Assembly (NCBI RefSeq): GCF_000747665.1
Contig: NZ_BBKT01000053.1
Location: 1 to 64,000, forward strand
Source: Thermoanaerobacterium saccharolyticum
GTDB taxonomy: Bacteria; Bacillota; Thermoanaerobacteria; Thermoanaerobacterales; Thermoanaerobacteraceae
Direction: 5' to 3'
DNA: 64,000 nucleotides
Of the stretch, positions 55,166 through 64,000 are shown in pieces. Position numbers and translations under genes: made by a program. How positions within the stretch are numbered: position 1 is the first letter of the stretch; the number at the start of each line of letters is the position of its first letter. The notes under the pieces were generated by a model. It was given only the letters and a program-made list of their open reading frames with translations. It had not been told where the DNA came from and ran no database searches.

Positions 55166-55918
55166 ATGCTTAATAAGTTATCATTGGTTGTTGTTACAAT
55201 AATTGTCGTGGTTTTTATGTTAAACTCTCAGATGGATGCATTTTCTGCAAAAGGAAATGATGTTTCTGTTATAAAAGAGGCTTTTTCAAAAAGTGGGGCA
55301 TCGTATCAGTATGCGAATATTAACGGATGGGCAAAGTTGAATTCCGATTTTACATCTTTAAGCCAAATGACTAAAACTGTAGAAAATGTTATAAAATCGT
55401 TGGAAATTGACGATAAAATGGTTAAGGTTTCAAAACTCGATCAGTCTAATTTCAGACAGTACGATGCGGAATACGACGCTAAAGACAAAAAAATTTCAAT
55501 TGTCGTACAGAGCGTCAAAAACAGTGGGGCAAGTGAGACATACATTTTAATAGACGAATACCTGATTGACGGAAACAAGGATGTTGTCAATGAGAGTGAA
55601 AAGATCAAAAAGGCGTATTCGGGTTTAAGCCTTACTCCAGAGATTGCTACGTGCTTTGTCGGTACATACAATGGAAAGTTGAATAAGGACAAAATAAGTA
55701 GTATATTAGAAGAAGTGATGAAAGATACGGATGCTGTCAAAATAGAGGGATTAAATGATGAAAATTTAGTCAGTATTTCTGCTCACACAAATAAAATTAA
55801 GGAATATATTGAGATGGGTAGTGAAAAAATAAATTTGAACGTTGCAGTAAGGTATGATAGCTACGATGACAAGACATATATATGGCTGGCAACACCTGTT
55901 ATAGCAATAGAATATTAA
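55166..55918 (+). CDS. YwmB-like protein (DUF1779)
   Basis: A 250-residue protein with an N-terminal signal or anchor helix ([15 protein letters not shown]) and a two-lobed domain outside the membrane, matching the YwmB TATA-binding-protein-like fold in order and position directly before murA, as in B. subtilis ywmB-murAA. Its role is unknown, probably sporulation or wall related. The start is ATG 55166, seven bases after TGGAGGA; the longer frame from 55022 has no ribosome site. Confidence 0.75.
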   Translation: MLNKLSLVVVTIIVVVFMLNSQMDAFSAKGNDVSVIKEAFSKSGASYQYANINGWAKLNSDFTSLSQMTKTVENVIKSLEIDDKMVKVSKLDQSNFRQYDAEYDAKDKKISIVVQSVKNSGASETYILIDEYLIDGNKDVVNESEKIKKAYSGLSLTPEIATCFVGTYNGKLNKDKISSILEEVMKDTDAVKIEGLNDENLVSISAHTNKIKEYIEMGSEKINLNVAVRYDSYDDKTYIWLATPVIAIEY

Positions 55919-55927
55919 CAATAGAGG

Positions 55928-57181
55928 GTGGTATACACGAGGATTATCGTTGAAAACAGCCCTGCGTTAAAGGGTACTGTAAAGGTAAGTGGAGCGAAAA
56001 ATTCTGTTTTGCCTATCATTGCAGCATCTTTGCTCTCAGAAGGTGAAATCCTTATAGATGATGTGCCAGAGCTTAAAGATGTGAACGTGATGATAGAGCT
56101 TATCAGATTTTTAGGTGCCAGATGTACATTACAAGATGGAAGGCTTAAGATTCATGTGGACATAAAAGATGTGGAGGCACCGTATGAACTGGTTAAAAAG
56201 ATGAGAGCATCTTTCCTTGTGATGGGGCCTATTTTGGCAAAACTTGGACATGCAAAAATATCGCTGCCGGGTGGTTGTGCCATAGGGACAAGACCTATAG
56301 ACTTACACTTAAAAGGGTTTCAGACGTTAGGAGCAGAGATAGACATAGGTCATGGGTATGTGGAAGCAAGAGCCAAGAAGCTTGTAGGAAAGAAGGTTTA
56401 TCTGGACTTTCCAAGCGTTGGTGCAACTGAAAATATCATGATGGCTGCTGTGTTTGCAGATGGACTTACTACCATTGAAAATGCAGCCGAGGAGCCGGAA
56501 GTAGTAGATCTTGCCAATTTTCTAAATAAGATGGGTGCTAACATAAAAGGTGCTGGTACAGATACAATAAGGATAGAAGGCGTGAAAGAGTTGAAAGCCA
56601 CAGAACATACTGTCATACCAGATAGAATTGAAGCCGGAACTTACATGGTTGCATCTGCAATGACTGGTGGTGATGTGCTTATAGAAAATGTCATAGTCGA
56701 TCACGTCAAGCCGATCATCGCCAAATTAACCGAGTGCGGCGTTGAAGTTTATGAGGAAGGCACAGGTGTCAGGGTAAGAGGTAGGGAAACCTATAAAGCC
56801 GTAGACATAAAGACGCTGCCGTATCCGGGTTTTCCTACAGACATGCAGGCCCAGATGATGGCTATGATGGCTGGAGCGAAAGGTACAAGCGTAATCATAG
56901 AGACAGTCTTTGAAAACAGATTTATGCATGTAGACGAATTAAAAAGGATGGGTGCGGATATAAAAATCGAAGGAAGAACCGCAGTCGTAACAGGTATTGA
57001 TCATTTATCAGGTGCAGAAGTGAAGGCTACAGATTTAAGAGCCGGAGCTGCACTTATATTAGCAGGACTTATAGCGGATGGAAAGACCATTATAAACGAT
57101 GTGTACCATATAGATAGAGGATATGTAAACATCGAGAATAAGCTTAGAAGTCTTGGAGCAATCATATACAGAGTCGATTGA
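55928..57181 (+). CDS. murA: UDP-N-acetylglucosamine 1-carboxyvinyltransferase
   Basis: A 417-residue enzyme for the first committed step of peptidoglycan synthesis, adding enolpyruvate to UDP-GlcNAc; target of fosfomycin. [18 protein letters not shown], the catalytic Cys loop [18 protein letters not shown], and [12 protein letters not shown] are visible. The only plausible start is GTG 55928, whose ribosome site (TAGAGG) touches the start codon, an unusually short spacing. It follows the YwmB-like gene after nine bases. Confidence 0.95.
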   Translation: MVYTRIIVENSPALKGTVKVSGAKNSVLPIIAASLLSEGEILIDDVPELKDVNVMIELIRFLGARCTLQDGRLKIHVDIKDVEAPYELVKKMRASFLVMGPILAKLGHAKISLPGGCAIGTRPIDLHLKGFQTLGAEIDIGHGYVEARAKKLVGKKVYLDFPSVGATENIMMAAVFADGLTTIENAAEEPEVVDLANFLNKMGANIKGAGTDTIRIEGVKELKATEHTVIPDRIEAGTYMVASAMTGGDVLIENVIVDHVKPIIAKLTECGVEVYEEGTGVRVRGRETYKAVDIKTLPYPGFPTDMQAQMMAMMAGAKGTSVIIETVFENRFMHVDELKRMGADIKIEGRTAVVTGIDHLSGAEVKATDLRAGAALILAGLIADGKTIINDVYHIDRGYVNIENKLRSLGAIIYRVD

Positions 57182-57206
57182 AAGGTGTACTTATGTACAC
57201 TTTTTT
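57182..57206 (+). terminator. murA terminator
   Basis: AAGGTGTAC and GTACACTTTTTT form a short stem followed by T residues. Confidence 0.75.
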
Positions 57207-57342
57207 GTTGTAGTATTTTTGAATAAATGAAAAAGACGGGAATGCACCTCCCGCATAAAATCAGAATTTATTTGTTAAGTCACAGCAAAAGAATTATAAT
57301 ATTATAGGCATTTTGAAAAGTTAGAAAAGGAGCTTAGAAATC

Positions 57343-58170
57343 ATGGTTTACATATCTGCATCTATGTATGTGGAGGCAAAGCCTATTATAGATTATTACA
57401 ATTTGAAGAAGGACGTGGACGAAAGATATTATCAAGTTTTTAAAAGCGATAATATGAGATTGATAATAACAGGCGTTGGCAAGGTTAATTGTGCTGCAGC
57501 TACATCACACCTTTTAGCTAAGATACCGCCTGATGATGGTGATATTGTGGTGAATGTCGGCATTTGTGGTGCGAAAGATGGATTTCAAATTGGGACACCT
57601 TATCTTATCAATAAGATAAAAGATGCTTCAACAGGGAGAGACTATTATCCAGACATCCTTTTGAATCACGATTTTAAAGAATGTTCTATAGAGACCTTTG
57701 ATAAGCCTATTTCAAGTCAAGAGCTTTTAGAGGAAGATCTGTGCGATATGGAGTCCAGCGGTTTTTATGTTTCTGCATCAAAGTATGTAGAGCAGCACAG
57801 GATTTTTTTGATTAAGGTGGTTTCAGATAGAGTTGGCATTGATACGGTTTCTAAAGATGATGTTTTGAAGCTTATTCAAAACAATGTGGAGAAGATTGAT
57901 GCTTTTATAAAAAACGCTGAGGATTTTGCAAAAGTTGACGGCAGTTTTTTCAAAAAAGAAGAACTTGAGCTGATGGAAAAGATTTTTTCTTCTTTGAAAC
58001 TTACAAAAAGTTTAAAAGAAATTTTTTATAAATCATGTCTACACTACAAAGTGAGAACAGGCGATGATATTTTGTTTTTAGAGAATATTGGGCTTTCAGA
58101 TGTCAATAATAAAAGAGAAAGAAAAAAGTATTTAGACTTAATTATCTCGTCTTTAGAGGAGAATGCTTGA
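57343..58170 (+). CDS. Nucleoside phosphorylase / MTA-SAH nucleosidase-like protein
   Basis: A 275-residue protein. The first two thirds follow the purine phosphorylase fold: ISASMYVEAKPIIDYYN, LIITGVGKVNCAAATSHLL, NVGICGAKDGFQIGTPYLI and the active-site-like DMESSGFYVSAS, where the Glu after Met contacts the ribose. The last third (about 200-275) is a helical tail not typical of MtnN. Variants like this are seen in clostridia; the substrate is uncertain. GGAGC precedes ATG 57343. It stands alone. Confidence 0.75.
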   Translation: MVYISASMYVEAKPIIDYYNLKKDVDERYYQVFKSDNMRLIITGVGKVNCAAATSHLLAKIPPDDGDIVVNVGICGAKDGFQIGTPYLINKIKDASTGRDYYPDILLNHDFKECSIETFDKPISSQELLEEDLCDMESSGFYVSASKYVEQHRIFLIKVVSDRVGIDTVSKDDVLKLIQNNVEKIDAFIKNAEDFAKVDGSFFKKEELELMEKIFSSLKLTKSLKEIFYKSCLHYKVRTGDDILFLENIGLSDVNNKRERKKYLDLIISSLEENA

Positions 58171-58282
58171 TGAAGTTGAGATGAGAAATGCTGGAAGATG
58201 CTTAAATATTGCAAAAATCGCAAGTTTAAATTATAATAAATGTATTAAAATAATTTAATAATTAAACAAAAGGAGGAATCAG

Positions 58283-59797
58283 ATGACAACAAAAGAAAAC
58301 GCTAGAAAGAAATTATCCCAATTATCATTAATATTGATGATATTTACATCTGTCTTTGGCTTTACAAATATGCCAAGATCATTTTACCTCATGGGATATG
58401 GTGCTATTCCATGGTATATTTTATCAGGCATAACGTTTTTCATACCGTTTGCATTTATGATGGCTGAGTATGGCGCTGCTTTTAAAGAGGAAAGCGGCGG
58501 TATCTATACATGGATGGAGAAATCCGTAGGACCGCTTTTTGCTTTTACAGGCACTTTTATGTGGTATGCATCGTATGTTGTATGGCTTGTAAACATATGC
58601 TCTACAATATGGATTCCACTTTCAAATGCTATATTTGGAAGCGACAAGACATCTGAGCTTCACTTTTTAGGGCTTAATTCGACTCAGACGTTGGGAATGC
58701 TGGGAATTATCCTTATCATCGTCATAACTTTTGTGGCCAGCAAAGGGCTAAGCGGTGTCTCGAAAGTGGCTTCTGTAGGTGGAACGGCTGTGCTTTTGCT
58801 AAACGTTGTTCTTCTACTTGGCGCTTTGATAGTATTTATTGCTACAGGCGGGAAATTTAAAGAGCCGATTACGGGAATTAGCTCGTTTGTGACATCTCCA
58901 AATCCTTCCTATGCAACACCGCTATCTGTCTTGTCATTTGTGGTATTTGCAATTTTTGCTTACGGCGGCACAGAAGTGGTGGGTGGTGTGGTGGACCAGA
59001 CGGAAAATGCTGAAAAGACTTTTCCAAGAGGCATGATGATAGCTGCTTCAATAATAGCTGTAGGCTATTCGCTGGGCATTTTCTTAATCGGTATTTTTAC
59101 AAATTGGAAAGATGTCTTGTCTTCTGACAAGATAAACTTAGCCAATGTGGCGTACGTTATAATGAACAACCTCGGCTATCAATTGGGGACAAGTTTAGGC
59201 ATGGGTCAAGCAACATCTGTATCATTGGGGAATTGGGTTGCCAGAATAGTAGGTATATCCATGTTTTTAGCCCTTACAGGAGCATTTTTCACACTTGCTT
59301 ATGCGCCGCTTAAACAGCTTGTAGAAGGTACTCCGAAAGAACTATGGCCTTCCAATATAGGTTACGTTGAAGATGGAATACCAAAAGTGGCTATATGGGT
59401 TCAGTGCGGCATTGTCGTCGCTATGATATTTTTGGTGTCGTTTGGCGGAGATATTGCAAAAGTATTTTTCACAAGACTTGTTTTGATGGCTAATGTTGCC
59501 ATGACACTGCCTTATATGTTCCTTATTATCGCATATCCTTATTTTAAAGGCAAAAGCAGCATAAAGAAAGGATATCAGGTTTTCAAGAGCAAGTCGATGG
59601 TGATGACTGTCACTATATTAAGCGCAGCTACGGTAGGTTTTGCAAATTTCTTCACCATTATAGAGCCTATGGCATCAGGTGACTACACGTCTACTATATG
59701 GATGATAATTGGACCTGTATTTTTCTCAGCAACAGCGCTTCTTCTTTACAGAAGGTATGCAAATAAATATTTAAGGGCTTTAAAGGATGATGAATAA
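58283..59797 (+). CDS. Amino-acid permease, YjeM/APC family
   Basis: A 504-residue transporter with 12 predicted helices. The first helix region MIFTSVFGFTNMPRSFYLMG and the following AIPWYILSGITFFIPF match the YjeM branch of the glutamate/GABA antiporter group; the consensus Gly of APC helix 1 is partly altered. FAYGGTEVVGGVVDQTENAEKTFPRG is the conserved helix 6-7 loop. The substrate is not known. It is transcribed alone and ends in a terminator; a dipeptidase gene follows. Confidence 0.85.
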   Translation: MTTKENARKKLSQLSLILMIFTSVFGFTNMPRSFYLMGYGAIPWYILSGITFFIPFAFMMAEYGAAFKEESGGIYTWMEKSVGPLFAFTGTFMWYASYVVWLVNICSTIWIPLSNAIFGSDKTSELHFLGLNSTQTLGMLGIILIIVITFVASKGLSGVSKVASVGGTAVLLLNVVLLLGALIVFIATGGKFKEPITGISSFVTSPNPSYATPLSVLSFVVFAIFAYGGTEVVGGVVDQTENAEKTFPRGMMIAASIIAVGYSLGIFLIGIFTNWKDVLSSDKINLANVAYVIMNNLGYQLGTSLGMGQATSVSLGNWVARIVGISMFLALTGAFFTLAYAPLKQLVEGTPKELWPSNIGYVEDGIPKVAIWVQCGIVVAMIFLVSFGGDIAKVFFTRLVLMANVAMTLPYMFLIIAYPYFKGKSSIKKGYQVFKSKSMVMTVTILSAATVGFANFFTIIEPMASGDYTSTIWMIIGPVFFSATALLLYRRYANKYLRALKDDE

Positions 59798-59802
59798 CTT
59801 TT

Positions 59803-59838
59803 AAAGCAATATGAGTTAAGCTCATATTGCTTTATTTC
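59803..59838 (+). terminator. Permease terminator
   Basis: AAAGCAATATGAG (59803-59815) pairs perfectly with CTCATATTGCTTT (59821-59833), then ATTTCTTTTT. Confidence 0.9.
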
Positions 59839-59891
59839 TTTTTAAAAAGGGACTATAATGTAATTAAAGTAAATAAATAGGAGGGCTTTTT

Positions 59892-61286
59892 ATGGTATTA
59901 GATCAGTATGTAGATGCTTTAAAAGCTGACTTGGTCAGGTCGACGCAGGAAATCATCAAAATAAAAAGCACAGAGGGGGACATGAAGCCGGGAATGCCTT
60001 ACGGTGAGGGAGTTGCCAAGGCGTTGGAATTAGCTTTAGACATCGCTAAAAGCCTTGGATTCAAGACAAAAAATGTAGATGGATATGTAGGATACGCAGA
60101 ATACGGTGAAGGCGACGAGATGGTTGGTGTTTTAGGGCATCTAGATGTAGTGCCTGAAGGGGACGGCTGGGATTATCCACCTTATGGCGCCGAAATACAT
60201 GACGGTAAAATATACGGCAGGGGGGCAACAGATGATAAAGGACCTATAATGGCTGCTCTCTACGCATTAAAAGCCATTAAAGATTCTGGGCTTAAATTAA
60301 ACAAGCGAGTAAGGATACTTTTTGGCACGAATGAAGAAACTGGCTCTAAAGAGATAGAGCATTACCTTAAACGTGATGAATCACCATCAATGGGCTTTAC
60401 GCCAGACGCCAACTACCCAGTCATATATGCAGAAAAAGGCATCACCATGTTTGAGGTAGTAAAGGATTTCGAAAAGAAATCTCAAGATATTGTTATTAAG
60501 TATATAAAAGGTGGCAACAGGCCCAATATGGTTCCAGACTACTGCGAATGCGGTATTTATGTAAAGGATGAAGGTCGGAGAAAAGCTCTTCATGATGAGG
60601 TAAAGAGGTTTAAAGATGTTTCAGGTTTTGATTTAGGCAGTGAAGTAGAAAACGACATGCTTATAGTAAAATCCCGCGGTGTATCAGCTCATGGCAGCCT
60701 GCCTCATCTTGGAAAGAATGCGATAATGCAGCTTTTGATGTTTTTAAATGTCATATATCAAAGCGAAGACGATGTGAAAGATTTCATAGACTTTTTCGCT
60801 AAAAACGTCGGACTCGAGACAGATGGCAAGACATTTGGAGTTTACCTAAAGGATGATACAGGAGAACTTTCGTTTAACGTAGGCACTATCAATTTTGACG
60901 AGGAGAAAGGCTCAATAGGTTTAAATATCAGGTATCCTGTGACATATAAGTACGAAGACTTGATGAATCCATTTAATGCGAAGATAAGTGAACATGGCAT
61001 GAGAGTAGAAAACATGATGCATCAGCCGCCGCTTTATTTCCCTAAAGATCATTTCCTCATAAAGACCCTTATGAAAGTCTATGAGGATGTGACAGGAAGA
61101 AAAGATGAGCCATTGTCGATTGGCGGTGGAACCTACGCTAAAGAGATGAAAAACATGGTGGCATTTGGACCGATTTTCCCAGGCAAACCAGACCTTGACC
61201 ATCAGGCAAATGAGTACATTGAGATAGACGATCTCGTCTTAAACGCTAAGATATACGCCCGTGCCATATACGAGCTGGCAAAGTAA
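59892..61286 (+). CDS. pepV: Dipeptidase PepV (M20 metallopeptidase)
   Basis: A 464-residue cytoplasmic dinuclear zinc peptidase releasing amino acids from dipeptides. Metal and catalytic motifs: GHLDVVPEGDGW, GRGATDDKGPIMAALYAL, FGTNEETGSKE, and the late GGTYAKEMKNMVAFGPIFPG. It matches PepV length. GGAGGG precedes ATG 59892, and a strong terminator follows. Confidence 0.93.
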   Translation: MVLDQYVDALKADLVRSTQEIIKIKSTEGDMKPGMPYGEGVAKALELALDIAKSLGFKTKNVDGYVGYAEYGEGDEMVGVLGHLDVVPEGDGWDYPPYGAEIHDGKIYGRGATDDKGPIMAALYALKAIKDSGLKLNKRVRILFGTNEETGSKEIEHYLKRDESPSMGFTPDANYPVIYAEKGITMFEVVKDFEKKSQDIVIKYIKGGNRPNMVPDYCECGIYVKDEGRRKALHDEVKRFKDVSGFDLGSEVENDMLIVKSRGVSAHGSLPHLGKNAIMQLLMFLNVIYQSEDDVKDFIDFFAKNVGLETDGKTFGVYLKDDTGELSFNVGTINFDEEKGSIGLNIRYPVTYKYEDLMNPFNAKISEHGMRVENMMHQPPLYFPKDHFLIKTLMKVYEDVTGRKDEPLSIGGGTYAKEMKNMVAFGPIFPGKPDLDHQANEYIEIDDLVLNAKIYARAIYELAK

Positions 61287-61293
61287 ATACATT

Positions 61294-61336
61294 AAAAACA
61301 GGAACTTATCTTTATGATAATTTCCTGTTTTTTTAT
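61294..61336 (+). terminator. pepV terminator
   Basis: AAAAACAGGAA (61294-61304) pairs with TTCCTGTTTTT (61322-61332), with an inner TTATC/GATAA stem. Confidence 0.88.
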
Positions 61337-61396
61337 GGGTAAGATTTTTTCGCTTTTTCTATATTATAAGTGTAAAAACTAAAAGGAGGTGTTAAA

Positions 61397-61621
61397 ATGG
61401 CAGTTATATCTACACCACAAGGATCAAGGATTTCCATATCCTACATCACTGGAAAAGACGAAAGAGGCGTCGACGTCATAAGAAGCAGGACATACAACAA
61501 CATTAAAAGTTCTGCCCTTGATCAGGATGTGATGGATGTGGCATCAGTTTTAAGCGGACTTCAAACATATCCTGTGAAATCTGTGACACGCATAAACCAA
61601 GTAGACCTGGCGCAAGAGTAA
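61397..61621 (+). CDS. DUF1659 small protein
   Basis: A 74-residue protein of the DUF1659 family: AVISTPQGSRISISYITGKD at the start and LSGLQTYPVKSVTRINQ at the end. It has no signal or membrane helix and no known function. AAAGGAGGTG precedes ATG 61397. It heads a set of three tiny genes (DUF1659, DUF2922, YvrJ) that are often neighbours in Firmicutes. Confidence 0.85.
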   Translation: MAVISTPQGSRISISYITGKDERGVDVIRSRTYNNIKSSALDQDVMDVASVLSGLQTYPVKSVTRINQVDLAQE

Positions 61622-61658
61622 TAATTTAAACTGATTATTGAGGAAAGGAGGTTTTAGT

Positions 61659-61877
61659 GTGGCGGTACAACTTCAGATGAACTTCAAAAATAAGCTTGGC
61701 AGCAATTTCAGAATAAATGTGGATAACGCACTTGAAACGCTTACCGATGGCCAAGTTAAAGCAGCTATGGATACTATAATCTCAAAAAACATATTTGACA
61801 CAAATGGCGGTGAACTGGTAGAAGCAGTTAGCGCCAGCCTTGTATCTACAACCGAAAAAGAATTTGCAGTCAAATAA
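61659..61877 (+). CDS. DUF2922 small protein
   Basis: A 72-residue protein: LQMNFKNKLGSNFRINVDNA, then LTDGQVKAAMDTIISKNIF, typical of DUF2922. The GTG at 61659 follows AAAGGAGG; the upstream TTG at 61638 would overlap that site. It is likely co-transcribed with DUF1659, 37 bases upstream. Function unknown. Confidence 0.85.
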   Translation: MAVQLQMNFKNKLGSNFRINVDNALETLTDGQVKAAMDTIISKNIFDTNGGELVEAVSASLVSTTEKEFAVK

Positions 61878-61978
61878 TACGGCGGGGGCAACCCCGCTTT
61901 TAATATTTATTGAACAATTCCATAGCTTTTATGCAAGTATGGCATTGTAAAATTGTAAATATGTAAAGGAGGGTTATC

Positions 61979-62122
61979 ATGAATGAGATCTTTGCAGGTA
62001 TCGCCAATCTTGGGTTTCCAATAGTAGTAAGCATTTACCTATTAGTTAGAATCGAAGGCAAGATAGATAATTTGACCAATTCTATAAATGAGTTGACAAA
62101 AGCCATAACAAAGATAGAATAA
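61979..62122 (+). CDS. YvrJ family small membrane protein
   Basis: A 47-residue protein with one membrane helix (GFPIVVSIYLLVRIEGKID) and an amphipathic tail (LTNSINELTKAITKIE), the YvrJ pattern. AAAGGAGGG precedes ATG 61979. It is the third member of the DUF1659/DUF2922/YvrJ set. YvrJ-like proteins resemble small phage holin-like or coiled-coil anchors, but no function is proven. Confidence 0.8.
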   Translation: MNEIFAGIANLGFPIVVSIYLLVRIEGKIDNLTNSINELTKAITKIE

Positions 62123-62140
62123 GCGCTTCTGCGCTTATTC
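62117..62140. terminator. Hairpin between the YvrJ gene and the convergent MTH1187-type gene
   Basis: GAATAAGCGC pairs perfectly with GCGCTTATTC around TTCT, overlapping the YvrJ stop codon. It has no long T run; it probably serves both convergent genes. Confidence 0.55.
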
Positions 62141-62142
62141 TG

Positions 62143-62433
62143 TCAACTGATTACTTCACTTACTCTCTTTTCCATGTTATCCGGTTTATCTCGCCTTTCG
62201 TCAATCATGATGTTTGTCACAACCCTCATTGCCCCATCTTTAAATGGTATGTTGTGAATTTCCTCTGCTACTTTCATAAGTTCTTTTGTATTTCCTTCGA
62301 TTACTGTCGATGTAGGTGTAACGGTGTATTTAAGGCCTCTCGTGTTTAAAAGTTCTACAGCCTCTTGGACAAAACTTGAGTAAGAAGCGCTTCCTGTTCC
62401 TACAGGGACAAAGTTTATTTCTAATATTGACAT
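62143..62433 (-). CDS. MTH1187 family thiamine-binding-like protein (DUF77)
   Basis: A 96-residue ferredoxin-like-fold protein: ILEINFVPVGTGSASYSSFV, the TPTSTVIEG segment that lines the ligand pocket, and RVVTNIMIDERRDKP. Family members bind thiamine or related ligands as tetramers. GGAGGC lies before its ATG (plus-strand position 62433). No thiamine riboswitch is seen upstream, but a Spo0A-box match is. Confidence 0.88.
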   Translation of the reverse strand: MSILEINFVPVGTGSASYSSFVQEAVELLNTRGLKYTVTPTSTVIEGNTKELMKVAEEIHNIPFKDGAMRVVTNIMIDERRDKPDNMEKRVSEVIS

Positions 62434-62473
62434 TTCACTGCCTCCTTTGTTATTTTGTTGTATGTTAATATAT

Positions 62474-62602
62474 TTTGTCGAAAAATATTTTTTTATCCGC
62501 TTTTACAGAATGCTGAAAATAAGCCGATTTGAAGAAAAAAACTACAAATAATTGATTAAATTTTGGATTAATTGGGTCTTAAGACCTATTTATTTCGACA
62601 AA
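62474..62602. promoter_or_regulatory. Two facing Spo0A-box matches
   Basis: TTTGTCGAA at 62474-62482 and its reverse complement TTCGACAAA at 62594-62602 both match the 0A box TTTGTCRAA at all nine positions. They lie between divergent genes. A TATAAT at 62612-62617 follows the second. The 62434-62834 gap also holds a terminator (62691) and otherwise AT-rich sequence. Confidence 0.4.
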
Positions 62603-62690
62603 TTATTGTAATATAATATGACATGTAAGAATGATTCCCCTTTTCCCCATAATTAAATTTATATTCTGCACCCCCAACCCAATATGGTGT

Positions 62691-62717
62691 GCTGCATTTA
62701 TTGCAGCGTTTTTTTTT
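62691..62717 (+). terminator. Hairpin terminator in the 62.4-62.8 kb gap
   Basis: GCTGCA (62691-62696) pairs with TGCAGC (62702-62707) and is followed by nine T residues. With the TATAAT at 62612 it could bound a small transcript of about 90 nt that has no ORF. Confidence 0.65.
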
Positions 62718-62834
62718 ATGCTTTCAACTATAAAATTTCAAAGAAAAGTGCCGATATAAATATTGGATTATATAGTTTTTCATTTGTAATAGATTTATTT
62801 ACATAAAGTATCTGATGAAATGAGGGCGTGTGTG

Positions 62835-64000
62835 ATGAAGAGATTTGTGTCGCTATTGTTGATATTTGTCATTTTGTTTTCATTTTTCCCAGGAAATATG
62901 TCGAAAGCTTATGCTTCAAATCCACCTAATATAACTTCTGTAGAGTCATTGCGGTATGATGGCACTATGGCATCCCCTGCCAAAGGTCCTTATGATGTAT
63001 CAACAGCCATAGAGATAGATGGCAGTGCTTTTATGACATTTGACAGCTCAGGAAACATGACATCTCAAATTGATGCGGTTTACATCGATTCTATTTCGGA
63101 CAACACGAAGCTTACCATACTTAGTGTAAATGAAAGCAAGATATACGCAAAGGTTCCTACAATGAGTGCTGCAGGCCTTTTATTGAATAAGCCTTACATG
63201 ATTATCGCCCATAGAAGCGATGGGCAAAGTGCAGCAATACCTAACGGATTCACATACATCGACAATCCTAATATACAAAGTGCAGCATTGGATAACTATA
63301 AGACTGTGACGAGGGACTCAAGCGGCAATGTGACAGGCATATCGCAGCCACAGTCGTATATAAGAATGGAAGGCAGCAATTTAAGCGATATAGCTGTAGG
63401 CAATATAAACGGTGAGACGTCAAATGTGGTGTCCCAAAGTGGCTCTGTCTTGATTTCAGATATACCTTCCAGCATAAGGATCGATCCTTACACAACATAT
63501 AACATTAACGTTACAAATGTATACGGCGGTCAATCAAATACATACAGTACGAATCTATCTGCAGTCAATCAAGACATAACAAGTTTATCAAAGTATACAG
63601 CCATTGTAGGCGATACTATAACGATATACGGCCATGGCTTTTCCACACTGGGAAGCAATATGAGAGTTTACGTTGGAGAAAACCTTGTAAATAGCGGCAA
63701 TGTTACGGTGGTAAGCGATACCGAGATGAGCGTAGTAGTGCCTGCTCCAAAGGATACCACATTGCCATATCAAAACATCGACATCATTGCATCAAATGGT
63801 GCGACAGTCACATTGGTAAACCCACTCCAAATAATTCCTACGCCCTCTATCATAACTATTGACAGCATAACGCCAAATGCTGGCACAGTGTCTGGTGGCA
63901 CAAAAGTCATCATAGTCGGCCAAAACTTAAGACAAGATCTTATAGTGAAGTTTGGTGGTGTCCAAGGACAAAACGTTCAAATGGTAAGTTTACCCGGTCT
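62835..64000 (+). CDS. Secreted IPT/TIG-domain surface protein, cut by the window end
   Basis: At least 388 residues with no stop before the edge. A signal peptide (1-31, ending KAYA) precedes repeated beta-sandwich segments. The IPT/TIG pattern is clear near residues 252-300 (YTAIVGDTITIYGHGFS) and again at 340-385 (DSITPNAGTVSGGTKVIIVG). Large clostridial proteins of this type are exported and often end in SLH or other wall-binding domains. The function is unknown. ATG 62835 is preceded only by a weak GAGGGCG site. Confidence 0.8.
   Translation, partial: MKRFVSLLLIFVILFSFFPGNMSKAYASNPPNITSVESLRYDGTMASPAKGPYDVSTAIEIDGSAFMTFDSSGNMTSQIDAVYIDSISDNTKLTILSVNESKIYAKVPTMSAAGLLLNKPYMIIAHRSDGQSAAIPNGFTYIDNPNIQSAALDNYKTVTRDSSGNVTGISQPQSYIRMEGSNLSDIAVGNINGETSNVVSQSGSVLISDIPSSIRIDPYTTYNINVTNVYGGQSNTYSTNLSAVNQDITSLSKYTAIVGDTITIYGHGFSTLGSNMRVYVGENLVNSGNVTVVSDTEMSVVVPAPKDTTLPYQNIDIIASNGATVTLVNPLQIIPTPSIITIDSITPNAGTVSGGTKVIIVGQNLRQDLIVKFGGVQGQNVQMVSLPG

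Noticed and set aside
62434-62834. A thiamine (TPP) riboswitch near the thiamine-binding-like gene
   Set aside because: No CUGAGA-type core or matching helices are seen on either strand.

Overview
The window reads as a low-GC, anaerobic, thermophilic Firmicute, most like Thermoanaerobacterium or a close relative. Evidence: AT-rich sequence, strong GAGGTG/AGGAGG ribosome sites with many TTG and GTG starts, SLH-domain surface proteins, a secreted SLH-anchored polygalacturonase, a fructose PTS operon, and a Bacillus-like order of housekeeping genes. This is inferred from gene content only; there is no rRNA or other marker in the window.

Layout. 0.4-2.2 kb: pyrG behind a leader with promoter, tiny ORF and terminator. 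2.2-13.7 kb: accessory zone with an orphan MNT nucleotidyltransferase, a deacetylase, a frameshifted DUF4127 gene, the SLH surface protein, two wrecked MNT/HEPN loci, an OmpR-type two-component system, an Rpn-family nuclease, an IS200/IS605 relic and a Uma2 nuclease. 13.8-21.8 kb: eight-gene membrane glycosyltransferase cluster (YkcB/YkcC, GtrA, DUF2304 and EmrE-like types). 21.8-22.7 kb: broken replication-like gene. 23-26.6 kb: fruR-fruK-EIIA-EIIBC. 27-30.5 kb: polygalacturonase. 30.6-32.3 kb: toxin-antitoxin island ending in a HicA-HicB-SecB-like trio. 32.4-36.3 kb: heterodimeric ABC exporter behind a ribosome-attenuation-type leader. 36.5-40.1 kb: FAD oxidoreductase and cell-wall amidase. 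40.3-57.2 kb: conserved backbone spo0F-like, fba, tal, rho, rpmE, tdk, DUF1385, prmC, prfA, ZIP transporter, Sua5, ywlE, rpiB, upp, dCMP deaminase, tagO, mnaA, ywmB, murA. 57.3-64 kb: nucleosidase-like protein, permease, PepV, small DUF proteins, a thiamine-binding-like protein and the start of an IPT/TIG surface protein.

How it fits together. In Bacillus subtilis pyrG sits next to spo0F-fba-tal; here about 38 kb of accessory DNA lies between them. Surface biology dominates: SLH proteins, an SLH enzyme, glycosyltransferases, and TagO plus MnaA, which supply precursors for the secondary wall polymer that SLH domains bind. Four promoters (two-component operon, both large glycosyltransferases, FAD oxidoreductase) carry TCACA direct repeats 11 bp apart with the second repeat exactly 38 bp from the -10, suggesting one response-regulator regulon.

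Most notable: (1) a HicA-HicB-SecB-like operon that looks like a chaperone-controlled toxin-antitoxin system; (2) a 182-184 bp intergenic element in three copies whose pairing arms change together between copies; (3) a leader-peptide attenuator before the ABC exporter; (4) the TCACA-repeat regulon; (5) five reading frames each broken by one extra base in an A7, A9, T7 or T9 run, including prmC, which points to sequencing error or transcriptional slippage. No tRNA, rRNA or CRISPR array was seen.
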